NCBI GenBank assembly: GCA_949285145.1
Contig: CASDXQ010000002.1
Coordinates: 81,516-126,167 of the forward strand
Reading direction: 5' to 3'
DNA from: an uncultured Spirochaetales bacterium
Lineage (GTDB): Bacteria; Spirochaetota; Spirochaetia; Sphaerochaetales; Sphaerochaetaceae
Length of the DNA: 44,652 nt
The notes beneath the pieces are model-generated. The model saw only the letters and a list, made by a program, of their open reading frames with translations, was not told where the DNA came from and made no database searches. Shown here one piece after another: positions 17,981 to 25,082 of this stretch. The first letter of the stretch is position 1, and the number at the start of each line of letters is the position of its first letter. Both the position numbers and the translations under genes were made by a program.

Positions 17981-19353
17981 CTCTTCCTCCCTGCTTTCTT
18001 CAACATGCGAATGACAATAAGAACAGAAGTTCCCATGAAGACTGCCTGCATGGCTATGACAAAGATGACAGAACACAGGACATACTGGCTGGCAACCAGC
18101 ACCTGCCTGCATAAGATGCACATTAAACCACAGGCAAGGGCAGTCCCGATAAACGAAGGTACGGCTGCAATCATGCAAAGCTGGAGAAACAGGTCACGGA
18201 CTATCATCATCTTCTGTCGTCCCAGTATCGACAGCAGCTCAATGAGCCCTCTCTGGTTTTCAATCAGTACATTGACGCCGATCAAGCCAAGCACAATCGA
18301 ACCTGCAGACAGGATCAGCGACACGATTCTGCTTATCACAGTACTCATGTTATCCAAAGCAATCTTTTCATCTGTGAAGACGTTGTACATGCTTGAAACG
18401 ACCTTGTATGAGATACCTGTACCCATTGAGGAATACTCATCAAGAATATGCTGAATATCTGCCGCAACCTTGTCAGCTGAAGCTCCATCCTCCAAGCGCA
18501 CCATCAGCTCGTTAGAGAGCATCGGGGCTTCTATCACGTCATCCCCGGAAGGTTCAACACCCCAAAGCGGAGGGAATACAACCTCATCCAGGCTCTCAGG
18601 CGCCGTCGCATAACTCTTGTATTCATAATCCTTGCTCCAGAGTGCGCCCATGGCATCCTCGTTGAGGATGAATGCATCAATACTATAGCCGATCCCCTCC
18701 GGATCCTCGATCTGGTTATACTTTCCCAATGGTTTGTATGTGCCCCAGTAAACAAGATCCACAGTTTTTCCGGACGACCCTGAACTCACCTTCAGGGACA
18801 TCCCCTTCTCCATCTCTATTCCGTTTTCTGCAAGCCTTCTCACCGTGTTTTCACTGATAAGGACAGCATTTGGCGGAGCATCAGAGACACCAGGGAATGC
18901 AAGATGCTCAGCATGTTCATAGAATTCATTGAGCTTGGAGAAATCCTCTCCTACATGGCGGCCTGTGTATAGCAATTCCTGATGGCCCAATGAAAGGTGG
19001 ACACCAAAGCTTCCCAGCGTGATCTGACGCTTCAGGACAGCTTCAACCCCGTCAACTGATGCAATCCTCTCATAAAAGACAGGGTCGACAGGCAGATAGA
19101 AGATGTTTGTGGATTCTTCAATCAGTGCCCCCGCCCACATATCCGGACTGTCAATCAGACCATGTTCCTCACTGTCTACAAGTATAATGAGTTCGCCATA
19201 GACTTCCTTACGGTCCAGCTCCACTCTGTTGGCATATGGATATATGCAATCCGGCAGGATGCACACGCACAGGAAAGAGACCCCTGCGAACATCAATGCC
19301 AGGGTGATGCATATGAGTTTATTCTGACGCAGTCCGATCAGAGCAAGTTTCAT
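17977..19353 (-). CDS. FtsX-type ABC permease, first subunit (RiPP cluster)
   Basis: 458 residues with the MacB/LolC layout: an N-terminal membrane segment (about residues 13-35, ICITLALMFAGVSFLCVCIL), a large extracytoplasmic domain of about 300 residues, and three C-terminal membrane segments (about 340-362, 392-414 and 420-447). The gene begins only 3 bases after the stop of the third precursor peptide and has no Shine-Dalgarno sequence of its own, so its translation is probably coupled to that of the precursor. It overlaps the next permease by ATGA. With its partner and the LolD/MacB-type ATPase it should form a heterodimeric type VII ABC transporter. These systems either pull substrates out of the inner membrane or drive efflux from the periplasm. 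Confidence 0.82.
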   Translation of the reverse strand: MKLALIGLRQNKLICITLALMFAGVSFLCVCILPDCIYPYANRVELDRKEVYGELIILVDSEEHGLIDSPDMWAGALIEESTNIFYLPVDPVFYERIASVDGVEAVLKRQITLGSFGVHLSLGHQELLYTGRHVGEDFSKLNEFYEHAEHLAFPGVSDAPPNAVLISENTVRRLAENGIEMEKGMSLKVSSGSSGKTVDLVYWGTYKPLGKYNQIEDPEGIGYSIDAFILNEDAMGALWSKDYEYKSYATAPESLDEVVFPPLWGVEPSGDDVIEAPMLSNELMVRLEDGASADKVAADIQHILDEYSSMGTGISYKVVSSMYNVFTDEKIALDNMSTVISRIVSLILSAGSIVLGLIGVNVLIENQRGLIELLSILGRQKMMIVRDLFLQLCMIAAVPSFIGTALACGLMCILCRQVLVASQYVLCSVIFVIAMQAVFMGTSVLIVIRMLKKAGRKR

Positions 19354-19356
19354 ATA

Positions 19357-19620
19357 TTAATAAACTGTTGAACTTGAACCACATGTTGCAGTGCAGTCAG
19401 ATGTACAGCCAACTGAACATCCTTCTGAGCAAACAGATGAACAACTGGTACCAGCACAACCTGAAGAGCATGACGTTCCACTACATCCTGTTGCGCAAGA
19501 AACACCTGAACAACCAGACCCGCAGCCAGGATCACAAGAAACAAAACAAAATCTCTTCTCAATACCAGGATCTGATGTATTCAATCGTTCAATTGATTTC
19601 TTAAGTTTTGTAATATCCAT
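19357..19620 (-). CDS. Cys-rich RiPP precursor peptide 3 (14 Cys)
   Basis: 87 residues. A short charged leader (MDITKLKKSIERLNTSDPG) is followed by a core of about 63 residues that is nearly all Cys, Ser, Gly and Thr. Cys occur at residues 25, 29, 33, 37, 42, 46, 51, 55, 60, 64, 68, 72, 76 and 80, so every neighbouring pair is spaced X3 or X4. The core ends CGSSSTVY. The leader start MD(I/V)xxLK is shared with the other two precursors. AGGAGGAACGT precedes the ATG. The neighbouring radical SAM maturase suggests thioether formation (sactipeptide or ranthipeptide class). No GG or AxA cleavage site is obvious. A metal-binding protein is the alternative, but three tandem paralogues beside a maturase argue for a RiPP. 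Confidence 0.85.
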   Translation of the reverse strand: MDITKLKKSIERLNTSDPGIEKRFCFVSCDPGCGSGCSGVSCATGCSGTSCSSGCAGTSCSSVCSEGCSVGCTSDCTATCGSSSTVY

Positions 19621-19633
19621 ACGTTCCTCCTAG

Positions 19634-19825
19634 TCACCAAGACGACATACTGACGCCGCAACCATTCGGACATCCCTCAGAACATTGAACAGGACATCCA
19701 CTTGAACAAACTGAGTAACAATTGCCACTGCTGCAATTACTGGAACATGAAATACATATCCCTTGAGTCTTTATAGCCGATGCACCAACATCCTCAATGA
19801 TATTTTTCAGTCTTTTCACATCCAT
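19634..19825 (-). CDS. Cys-rich RiPP precursor peptide 2 (9 Cys)
   Basis: 63 residues. The leader MDVKRLKNIIEDVGASAIKT is followed by a core with Cys at 24, 27, 31, 36, 40, 44, 48, 52 and 56, mostly spaced X3. Residues between the Cys are Ser, Gly, Asn, Pro and acidic or aliphatic residues (SSGCPVQCSEGCPNGC), and the tail is GVSMSSW. It shares the MD(I/V)xxLK leader start and the spacing rule with precursors 1 and 3 but not the core sequence, so the three are diverged paralogues. GGGAGATATGTC precedes the ATG. It lies 13 bases before precursor 3 and 35 bases after precursor 1. Expected to be modified by the adjacent radical SAM enzyme. Confidence 0.85.
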   Translation of the reverse strand: MDVKRLKNIIEDVGASAIKTQGICISCSSNCSSGNCYSVCSSGCPVQCSEGCPNGCGVSMSSW

Positions 19826-19860
19826 GACATATCTCCCATTACGGACTATTCAGATGTTAG

Positions 19861-20067
19861 TCATCTGCGGCTTTCCCTGATATTCGAACCAGGAGCGTAA
19901 CACGATGACGAACAACCAGTAGAAGAGCACCCCGATGCACACGAGCTAGGACAACCTGACTGGCAAGACGTAGTACAACTGGTTACATTACATGATTCAT
20001 CACCTCCTAACCTGTCGTCAAATTTTCCTTGACGAGTGATTTGTTCTTTCAGTTTTTCAATATCCAT
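19861..20067 (-). CDS. Cys-rich RiPP precursor peptide 1 (8 Cys)
   Basis: 68 residues. The leader MDIEKLKEQITRQGKFDDRLGG ends in a double Gly at 21-22, a possible processing site, although the cluster exporter has no C39 peptidase domain. The core carries Cys at 26, 31, 35, 39, 43, 47, 52 and 56, spaced X3 or X4 and separated mainly by Ser, Gly and Thr. Unlike the others it has a polar basic tail (YAPGSNIRESRR). AAAAAGGGGGACAGAT precedes the ATG. It starts 16 bases after the maturase gene ends, the usual maturase-to-precursor proximity in radical-SAM RiPP loci. Function is inferred from context and composition, not from a recognised peptide family. Confidence 0.85.
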   Translation of the reverse strand: MDIEKLKEQITRQGKFDDRLGGDESCNVTSCTTSCQSGCPSSCASGCSSTGCSSSCYAPGSNIRESRR

Positions 20068-20083
20068 ATCTGTCCCCCTTTTT

Positions 20084-21553
20084 CTACAAGATTCTTATTG
20101 GCCCGTATTCGGCCATTGGACATTTGTAATCTGGTTCATAGACATCACCGAGATACTCACGGCAAAATCGCAGGCACCTGCTGTATATTTCATGACAGTA
20201 CTTGTAATACTCATCGGGGCAGGTCTTACATGCACAACCATCGTGAAAAATATTTCTGTCTGGAGCAGACAGCCAGGCCTTCATTTTCTTACCATTCCAT
20301 ACCTTGTAAAGATCCTGGGTTCTGAAATCCCCAAGAACATAACGCGGATCATATGGTAGATGCTCACAAATAAATGCTTCTCCATTAGGCATAATCAGAA
20401 GGGAAAAACGGCCGGCATTGCAGATGACACGGTCTTTCATCATTTCCTTAAAGTCAACGCAATCCGTTCTTTTATGCTCTGAGTATGTAATCTGATAACC
20501 GCCACCAACCAAATCAACATCAGCATGCTCTTTCCGCCATGTCTCGATTACAGATGAAACTGAATCCAATTGCTCCTGAGTGGCGAAGAGTTCGTCATCA
20601 TGGCGATATCCGCTACGGCCATACCCGACAACCTGAATATGCTTGATACCCAGTTCAACACACTTATCAAGATAATCGCTGATGCATCCAGCATTAATAC
20701 TAGTAAGTACAGCTTTGATACGAACATCCATATCGATGCTCTGCATATACTTGATCATATTGACAATCTTGTCCACGTAACCAGGTCCGACACCAATCAA
20801 TTTCTGCTCAACCTCATCATCAAAGCTGTCAAGGCTAATCTGAATGCGGTCAAGGCCAGCTCTGTCATAAAGCTTTTTTATTCTCTCATTTGATAGTACG
20901 CTTTTGGTGGACAGTGTGTAGAAAACACCATGCTTATGGATAAGTTCCATGACATCATCGATGTCTGGGCGCAACATGGGATCTCCTCCTGTAAGCAACA
21001 CACTTTCAACTCCTGCTTTCTTCAAATCTGAGAAGAGGACATCAAGCCGATCAAGCGAGATGTAATCGTCTACAGGTACCAGTGGGTGATAACAATAGCG
21101 ACATGAAAAACCACAACGTGTAGACACATTGAAATTTACAGACAGAGGTGCTTCAAGACGCAGGTTCCGTGGATCCAGGAAAACCTGGTCAGAAGGAATC
21201 AGATAATCTTCCGGATTGAAACGGTTACGGATCTTTTCTATCTTTGCCTCATCATACTTTTTTACTGGTACAAGGAACTCATAGTCATGAAGCTGGGGCC
21301 CAAGCAATGACAATGCCTGTTCAACATCAAGTTCAGCGTTGTCAAACAGGAACTCGAAATCACGTTTGACATCTGCAAAAGACCTGGTTCCATCAAATAG
21401 CAGAAGAAAGATCACATCCTGAGGATGAATAACAGAAACATTATCCGGAGCATAGAAGAAGTCATCTACAGTGTAGAACAGGCACCTATGACTTTCCTTC
21501 CTGAACCTCACCTCATCAGAGAGTATATACCTGATATCATCTCTGTATTTCAT
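20084..21553 (-). CDS. Radical SAM/SPASM peptide maturase with N-terminal RiPP recognition domain
   Basis: 489 residues. Residues about 10-90 resemble the PqqD-like RiPP recognition element (VRFRKESHRCLFY, then HPQDVIFLLLFDGTRSFADVKRDF), expected to bind the precursor leaders. The radical SAM core has the CX3CX2C cluster at C147, C151 and C154 (CGFSCRYCYHP) and a GGDP loop (LTGGDPMLRPD). The C-terminal SPASM domain, about 375-475, is Cys-rich (VICNAGRF, FICEHLP, CACKTCPDEYYKYCHEIYSRCLRFC) and should hold auxiliary Fe-S clusters, as in sactipeptide and ranthipeptide synthases. The ATG overlaps the ATPase stop by ATGA, and three Cys-array precursors follow. The likely reaction is formation of Cys thioether crosslinks in those peptides; the residue and carbon attacked cannot be read from sequence. 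Confidence 0.9.
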   Translation of the reverse strand: MKYRDDIRYILSDEVRFRKESHRCLFYTVDDFFYAPDNVSVIHPQDVIFLLLFDGTRSFADVKRDFEFLFDNAELDVEQALSLLGPQLHDYEFLVPVKKYDEAKIEKIRNRFNPEDYLIPSDQVFLDPRNLRLEAPLSVNFNVSTRCGFSCRYCYHPLVPVDDYISLDRLDVLFSDLKKAGVESVLLTGGDPMLRPDIDDVMELIHKHGVFYTLSTKSVLSNERIKKLYDRAGLDRIQISLDSFDDEVEQKLIGVGPGYVDKIVNMIKYMQSIDMDVRIKAVLTSINAGCISDYLDKCVELGIKHIQVVGYGRSGYRHDDELFATQEQLDSVSSVIETWRKEHADVDLVGGGYQITYSEHKRTDCVDFKEMMKDRVICNAGRFSLLIMPNGEAFICEHLPYDPRYVLGDFRTQDLYKVWNGKKMKAWLSAPDRNIFHDGCACKTCPDEYYKYCHEIYSRCLRFCREYLGDVYEPDYKCPMAEYGPIRIL

Positions 21554-22224
21554 CCTGCAATCCTCCCATCTTCAAGCCTGATTCTGTCACCAATAGAATC
21601 GACAATTCTTTTATCATGTGTCGCAACTATGCAAATTGAGCAGAGTTCCCTGTTCAATTCCTCAAGCAGGGACATGATGTCTTCAGCTGTAGCAGAATCC
21701 AGACTGGCAGTCGGTTCATCTGCCAGAATAATCGATGGCTTCTTCACAAGAGCCCTGGCAATGGCGACACGCTGTTGCTGACCTCCGGAAAGCTCACCGG
21801 GGCGATGATGACGTCTGTCTGAAAGACCGACACGTTCCATAATTGCCTCAGTGTCCTTCTCAAGCTTCTTCCTGTCTGCCCGTCTGCCCCCTCCTGCGAC
21901 AGCGCCGAGGAGGATATTCTCAAACACATCCAGAACAGGTATCAGCCTGAACTGCTGAAAAATGTAACCTACATTGCTGAAACGGTAAGCAGATGCTTCC
22001 TTGTCAGATGTGTTGACTATGCTCCTGCCATCAAGCTTTATATCCCCGGATGTGGGGACATCTGTCGCAGCAATGAGATTCAGCAATGTGCTTTTGCCAG
22101 AACCACTGGGCCCTGATACAACTGTCATGGAACCATTGCGGAAAGTATATGAGAAACCACTGAGGGCATGAACAATATTATCGCCCATCTCATAGATCCT
22201 GCTTACATCAACAAGCTCCAGCAC
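21550..22224 (-). CDS. ABC transporter ATPase, LolD/MacB type (RiPP cluster)
   Basis: 224 residues with Walker A ([16 protein letters not shown]), Q-loop (YIFQQFRLIPVLDVFENI), signature LSGGQQQRVAIARAL, Walker B (IILADEPTASLDS) and the H-loop His (IVATHDKR). The sequence is typical of the LolD/MacB/FtsE-like ATPases that work with FtsX-type permeases, so its partners are probably the two permeases at 16790-19353, encoded beyond the maturase and precursors of the same operon. The start is a GTG at 22224 with GGAGG seven bases before it. A TTGACA and a near-palindrome lie in the 86-base gap upstream, where the regulator may act. It ends in an ATGA overlap with the maturase. Confidence 0.92.
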   Translation of the reverse strand: MLELVDVSRIYEMGDNIVHALSGFSYTFRNGSMTVVSGPSGSGKSTLLNLIAATDVPTSGDIKLDGRSIVNTSDKEASAYRFSNVGYIFQQFRLIPVLDVFENILLGAVAGGGRRADRKKLEKDTEAIMERVGLSDRRHHRPGELSGGQQQRVAIARALVKKPSIILADEPTASLDSATAEDIMSLLEELNRELCSICIVATHDKRIVDSIGDRIRLEDGRIAG

Positions 22225-22251
22225 AGCTTACCTCCATGTGTTTTAAGTCTC

Positions 22252-22274
22252 ACTCCCAGCTGGAGGTATGTCAA
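22252..22274 (-). promoter_or_regulatory. Candidate promoter element and operator for the RiPP operon
   Basis: On the minus strand a perfect TTGACA (22274-22269) is followed at once by ACCTCCAGCTGGGAGT (22267-22252), a 16-bp sequence that is palindromic apart from pyrimidine/purine exchanges. No good -10 box lies at normal spacing, as expected for an activator-dependent promoter. The LuxR-type regulator gene ends 37 bases upstream, making it a candidate target. Confidence 0.4.
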
Positions 22275-22310
22275 ATAAACTTATGATATTTTTCTATTAT
22301 GAAAAAAATT

Positions 22311-23306
22311 CTAAACTGAAGTTTCTCCAAAAAACTCAAGGATTTTTACAAGCAGGCTGGCTCTGGAAGGAACATTCAGTTTTTTCATAATGACATGGAG
22401 TCTGTTTTTGATCGTGGCCTCATTTGTGTTGAGCTCAAAGGCAATCTCACGATTCGCCTTGCCGCCTTTTGACAAAAAGAACGATGACAATATCCTGTAA
22501 TCCACATCTCTCAGCCCTTCCAGTTCAGGAAACCTTCTCAACTCCTCATCGACAGACTCCTGTGTCAGTCTGATCAGGTTGTTCCGGCTGGAATACGTAG
22601 TGATATTATTCTTGATTTCTTCCCTCAACCTGCTGTTCTCTTCCTCCAGATCACTTACTTTCTTCTGGAGTTCCGACATACTGACTTTCCCATCATACAT
22701 CCCTTCATCAGCCGACGATTCTATCTGAATACTCTTCAGTTCCTCATCTTTCATCATGAGAGTCTCCTCCAGCGTAACCAGACGTTCTTCATTTGAAATC
22801 ATTTTCTTTATGAGATTCCGTGTGATAAAAGCAAGGAAGAAGAAAACACAACAAAAGTAAATCAGGCATCCTATAAGAATCCATTCGTTATCATGAATAA
22901 GGCTGCTGACTGTTGCAACAAAGACGAACGAGAGGATGAACAATGCCGTTTTTATCCAGAATCCCTTCTGGAACTGTTCATAATACCACCCCATAAGAAT
23001 AAACAGTAGAAGAAAACCCCACGCATAGAAATCACTGCTTCCATTATAAATAAAGCATACATATGACATTGCCAGCATGCATATGGTCTGAAGAGAAACA
23101 GCCCATCTGTATTCTAATAATGTAATCAGAGAAACAGCAAGGAATACCCCCATTATACCAAAATACCAGGCTTCACGGATCCCAAAACCATCCAGTCCCG
23201 TTTCGATATATTTCGTTATGAAGCTAAGAAGCATGGTGAGTGCAATGAAAAAAGCAAATACACTACCAATAACAACCTGGGTAAAGCGTTTCTCGTAATT
23301 AAACAT
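22311..23306 (-). CDS. Membrane-anchored LuxR-type transcriptional regulator
   Basis: 331 residues. The first 170 contain about six hydrophobic segments (beginning FTQVVIGSVFAFFIALTML and ending IGCLIYFCCVFFFLAFI). A coiled coil of about 70 residues follows (ERLVTLEETLMMKDEEL to LEEENSRLREEI), and then a C-terminal helix-turn-helix of GerE/LuxR type (LRDVDYRILSSFFLSKGG...NREIAFELNTNEATIKNRLHVIMKKLNV, near 262-325). There is no receiver domain, so the signal is probably sensed in or through the membrane. It lies 86 bases before the operon with the maturase and precursors and 6 bases after a gene of unknown function. The likely role is to switch the RiPP operon on or off; the ligand is unknown. 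Confidence 0.8.
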   Translation of the reverse strand: MFNYEKRFTQVVIGSVFAFFIALTMLLSFITKYIETGLDGFGIREAWYFGIMGVFLAVSLITLLEYRWAVSLQTICMLAMSYVCFIYNGSSDFYAWGFLLLFILMGWYYEQFQKGFWIKTALFILSFVFVATVSSLIHDNEWILIGCLIYFCCVFFFLAFITRNLIKKMISNEERLVTLEETLMMKDEELKSIQIESSADEGMYDGKVSMSELQKKVSDLEEENSRLREEIKNNITTYSSRNNLIRLTQESVDEELRRFPELEGLRDVDYRILSSFFLSKGGKANREIAFELNTNEATIKNRLHVIMKKLNVPSRASLLVKILEFFGETSV

Positions 23307-23312
23307 TTTCAG

Positions 23313-23834
23313 TCATGCTCCTTCCCAGAAACCGCGATTCATAACAATATCCAACGGAAAATCCATGTCCAGCCCCTCTGTCCTCATACATGCAGCTTGT
23401 TTTATCAGCTCGTCCCTTATTCTGTTATATTCCCATGCTCCGGATACCACCGGATTGTATTTTCCAGTTCTGATGTCTGCTTCGCTGTCTGTCATATGAT
23501 CCTGTATCATTATGAGTTCAAGCAGGATACGCCCCTTGTCAATCACAGCCTGGTTTCCAGATGGAACGATATAGAGGAGACTGATACGGGAAAAGAGATC
23601 ACAATCATCCTCCGGCTGATGGTTAAAGTATTTCCGTGCACCTTCACAGGCATAGAGGAAATAGTTGTTGATACAGGCAACAGCCACACGCATAGGGTTG
23701 CTGCTGCCTGCATAAAATGGAACCGATGCGAGAATCTGAAGAACTAAATTGTCCCTCTGTCTTTCCACAATGTCCCCACCCCAGATACCAGCCATGATTC
23801 TCAGCACTTCTTCATATTCTTCATTGAATTTCAT
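23313..23834 (-). CDS. Protein of unknown function, first gene of the RiPP cluster
   Basis: I do not recognise this 173-residue protein. It has no signal peptide or clear membrane segment and looks like a soluble, mainly helical protein (for example EEYEEVLRIMAGIWGG, VACINNYFLYACEGARKYF, ISLLYIVPSGNQAVIDKGRILLELIMIQDHM). It contains several Cys (residues near 53, 63, 78 and 150) but no metal motif. It ends 6 bases before the LuxR-type regulator gene, so the two are probably co-transcribed and it may modulate that regulator or sense the inducing condition. No good Shine-Dalgarno sequence precedes the ATG; a weak TTTAAG-17-TATAAA promoter-like pair lies 30-60 bases upstream. Confidence 0.6.
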   Translation of the reverse strand: MKFNEEYEEVLRIMAGIWGGDIVERQRDNLVLQILASVPFYAGSSNPMRVAVACINNYFLYACEGARKYFNHQPEDDCDLFSRISLLYIVPSGNQAVIDKGRILLELIMIQDHMTDSEADIRTGKYNPVVSGAWEYNRIRDELIKQAACMRTEGLDMDFPLDIVMNRGFWEGA

Positions 23835-24001
23835 AATCTACATTTTAAGCATTGAACAGCGGTTTTATAAAGGAAATGAATAACCACTTAAACCAAAGTT
23901 TTGTCTTTCAGCCTGCAAACAAGCCTGATATACCGCACATCTGCACAGATTCAACCTTCACAAACTGATGTCTTTTTGAAAAAATTCCTGCCTTTTCTCT
24001 C

Positions 24002-24014
24002 AATACATTGTATT
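24002..24014. promoter_or_regulatory. Small near-palindrome before the nitroreductase gene
   Basis: AATACATTGTATT has 6-base complementary arms around one central base and lies 20 bases before the start codon. It sits downstream of a TTGAAA (23976-23981), so it could be an operator over the promoter. No direct evidence for a regulator. Confidence 0.3.
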
Positions 24015-24034
24015 ATTCTTACAGGAGAAAAAAG

Positions 24035-24559
24035 ATGGACAACGAAGTATTGAAGAACATAAGGGAAAGACGGAGCATCAGGAAATACAGAAGCGATGCT
24101 GTTGACGAAAAGCTGCTTGATCTGGTTCTTGAAGCCGGAACATGGGCACCAAGCGCAATGAACAGACAGCCCTCAACAATTGTATGTGTGACGGACAAAG
24201 AGGACAGAGACAGGCTTTCACGCATGAATGCAGAAATAATGGGCACAGACAGTGATCCTTATTACGGAGCTCCTGTAATAATACTGGTTCTTGGGGAGAG
24301 ATCTGTTTCCACATACATCCAGGACGGCTCGCTGGTTCTTGAGAACATGATGCTTGCCGCCCACTCCATCGGTCTCGGCTCCTGCTGGATCAACAGGGAA
24401 GCTGAAATGTTTGACAGCAAGGAAGGAAAAGAGCTTCTTGAGAAATGGAATCTGCCCTCCACTCTTGGCGGTGTCGGTGCGCTGGCTCTGGGCTATGTCG
24501 ACGGAGATGTTCCAAAGGCAAGGGAGAGGAAGAAAAACTACATTGTGAAAATAAGATAG
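24035..24559 (+). CDS. Nitroreductase-family FMN oxidoreductase
   Basis: 174 residues from the ATG at 24035, chosen because ACAGGAGAAAAAAG precedes it; the same frame extends nine codons upstream without a ribosome-binding site. Family marks are the N-terminal RRSIRKY FMN-binding motif, LEAGTWAPSAMNRQP, GSLVLENMMLAAHSIGLGSCWI and the closing GALALGYVDG...RERKKN. These small homodimeric flavoenzymes reduce nitroaromatics, quinones or related electrophiles with NAD(P)H in the cytoplasm. The physiological substrate cannot be told from sequence. The gene stands alone between the divergent RiPP cluster and the convergent V-ATPase operon and ends at a shared terminator. Confidence 0.9.
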   Translation: MDNEVLKNIRERRSIRKYRSDAVDEKLLDLVLEAGTWAPSAMNRQPSTIVCVTDKEDRDRLSRMNAEIMGTDSDPYYGAPVIILVLGERSVSTYIQDGSLVLENMMLAAHSIGLGSCWINREAEMFDSKEGKELLEKWNLPSTLGGVGALALGYVDGDVPKARERKKNYIVKIR

Positions 24560-24592
24560 GAGTTTTCACGGCAAAAGTGAAAAAGAAAATGA

Positions 24593-24627
24593 AAACGGTC
24601 CTGATGCATACACACTCAGGACCGTTT
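24593..24627. terminator. Bidirectional terminator between nitroreductase gene and V-ATPase operon
   Basis: AAACGGTCCTGA (24593-24604) and TCAGGACCGTTT (24616-24627) form a perfect 12-bp stem with an 11-base loop, with A-runs on the left and T-rich sequence on the right. It sits between two convergent genes. A smaller TTTTCAC/GTGAAAA hairpin (24563-24583) lies just before it. Confidence 0.9.
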
Positions 24628-24644
24628 ATATTTCAACCTTCTGA

Positions 24645-25082
24645 CTAGTTCAGAAGAAGCATGCAGAATACGAGTGAGAACAGAGCTACAGTCTCAACGA
24701 TACCGATAACGATGAAGTAGTTTGCTGTACCCTTACCTGTCTCGGCAAGCGCATCACAGCTTGCAACCGCAACCTTACCCTGCATGTATGCAGAGAATCC
24801 GATTGCAGCACCGCCGAAAACGCCGACACACAGAGCCATGAGCCAGTTTCCTGTTTCCTGGAATGCGGAACGGATGAAGTTCATCAGCAGGAAGCCGTAG
24901 ATTGTCTGTGTGAGAGGTGCACCTGCGAATGCAACCATGATGAATGATGCGGGACGTCCTTCTGCATAGCACTTCTTCCAGCCGCCTACAGCAGCCTGGG
25001 AAGCAATACCTGTTCCGATTCCTGAACCGAGTGCAGCAAGACAGAGTGCGCATGCCATACCTAAATAAGCAAGATTAGTCAT
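24645..25082 (-). CDS. atpK: V-type ATP synthase subunit K (membrane rotor ring)
   Basis: 145 residues, four hydrophobic helices in two hairpins, the size of a duplicated K-type proteolipid. Ion-site residues resemble those of the Enterococcus hirae Na+ ring: Thr-Gln in GAPLTQTIYGF, Gln in YMQGKVAVAS, and the carboxylate Glu in IVETVALF. All these ligands are kept, so Na+ rather than H+ is the more likely coupling ion (inference). It is the last gene of the operon, overlaps atpI by ATGA, and is followed by a strong terminator. Confidence 0.93.
   Translation of the reverse strand: MTNLAYLGMACALCLAALGSGIGTGIASQAAVGGWKKCYAEGRPASFIMVAFAGAPLTQTIYGFLLMNFIRSAFQETGNWLMALCVGVFGGAAIGFSAYMQGKVAVASCDALAETGKGTANYFIVIGIVETVALFSLVFCMLLLN

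Noticed and set aside
17981-18178. 66-codon upstream extension of the second FtsX permease frame
   Set aside because: It overlaps the first permease in another frame, is Cys/His-rich without family likeness, and the ATG at 17980 has the strong ribosome-binding site.
19350-19562. Hydrophobic alternative frame overlapping precursor 3
   Set aside because: It is a shadow of the repetitive Cys-codon array and has no start signal of its own; the Cys-rich frame has leader, ribosome-binding site and paralogues.
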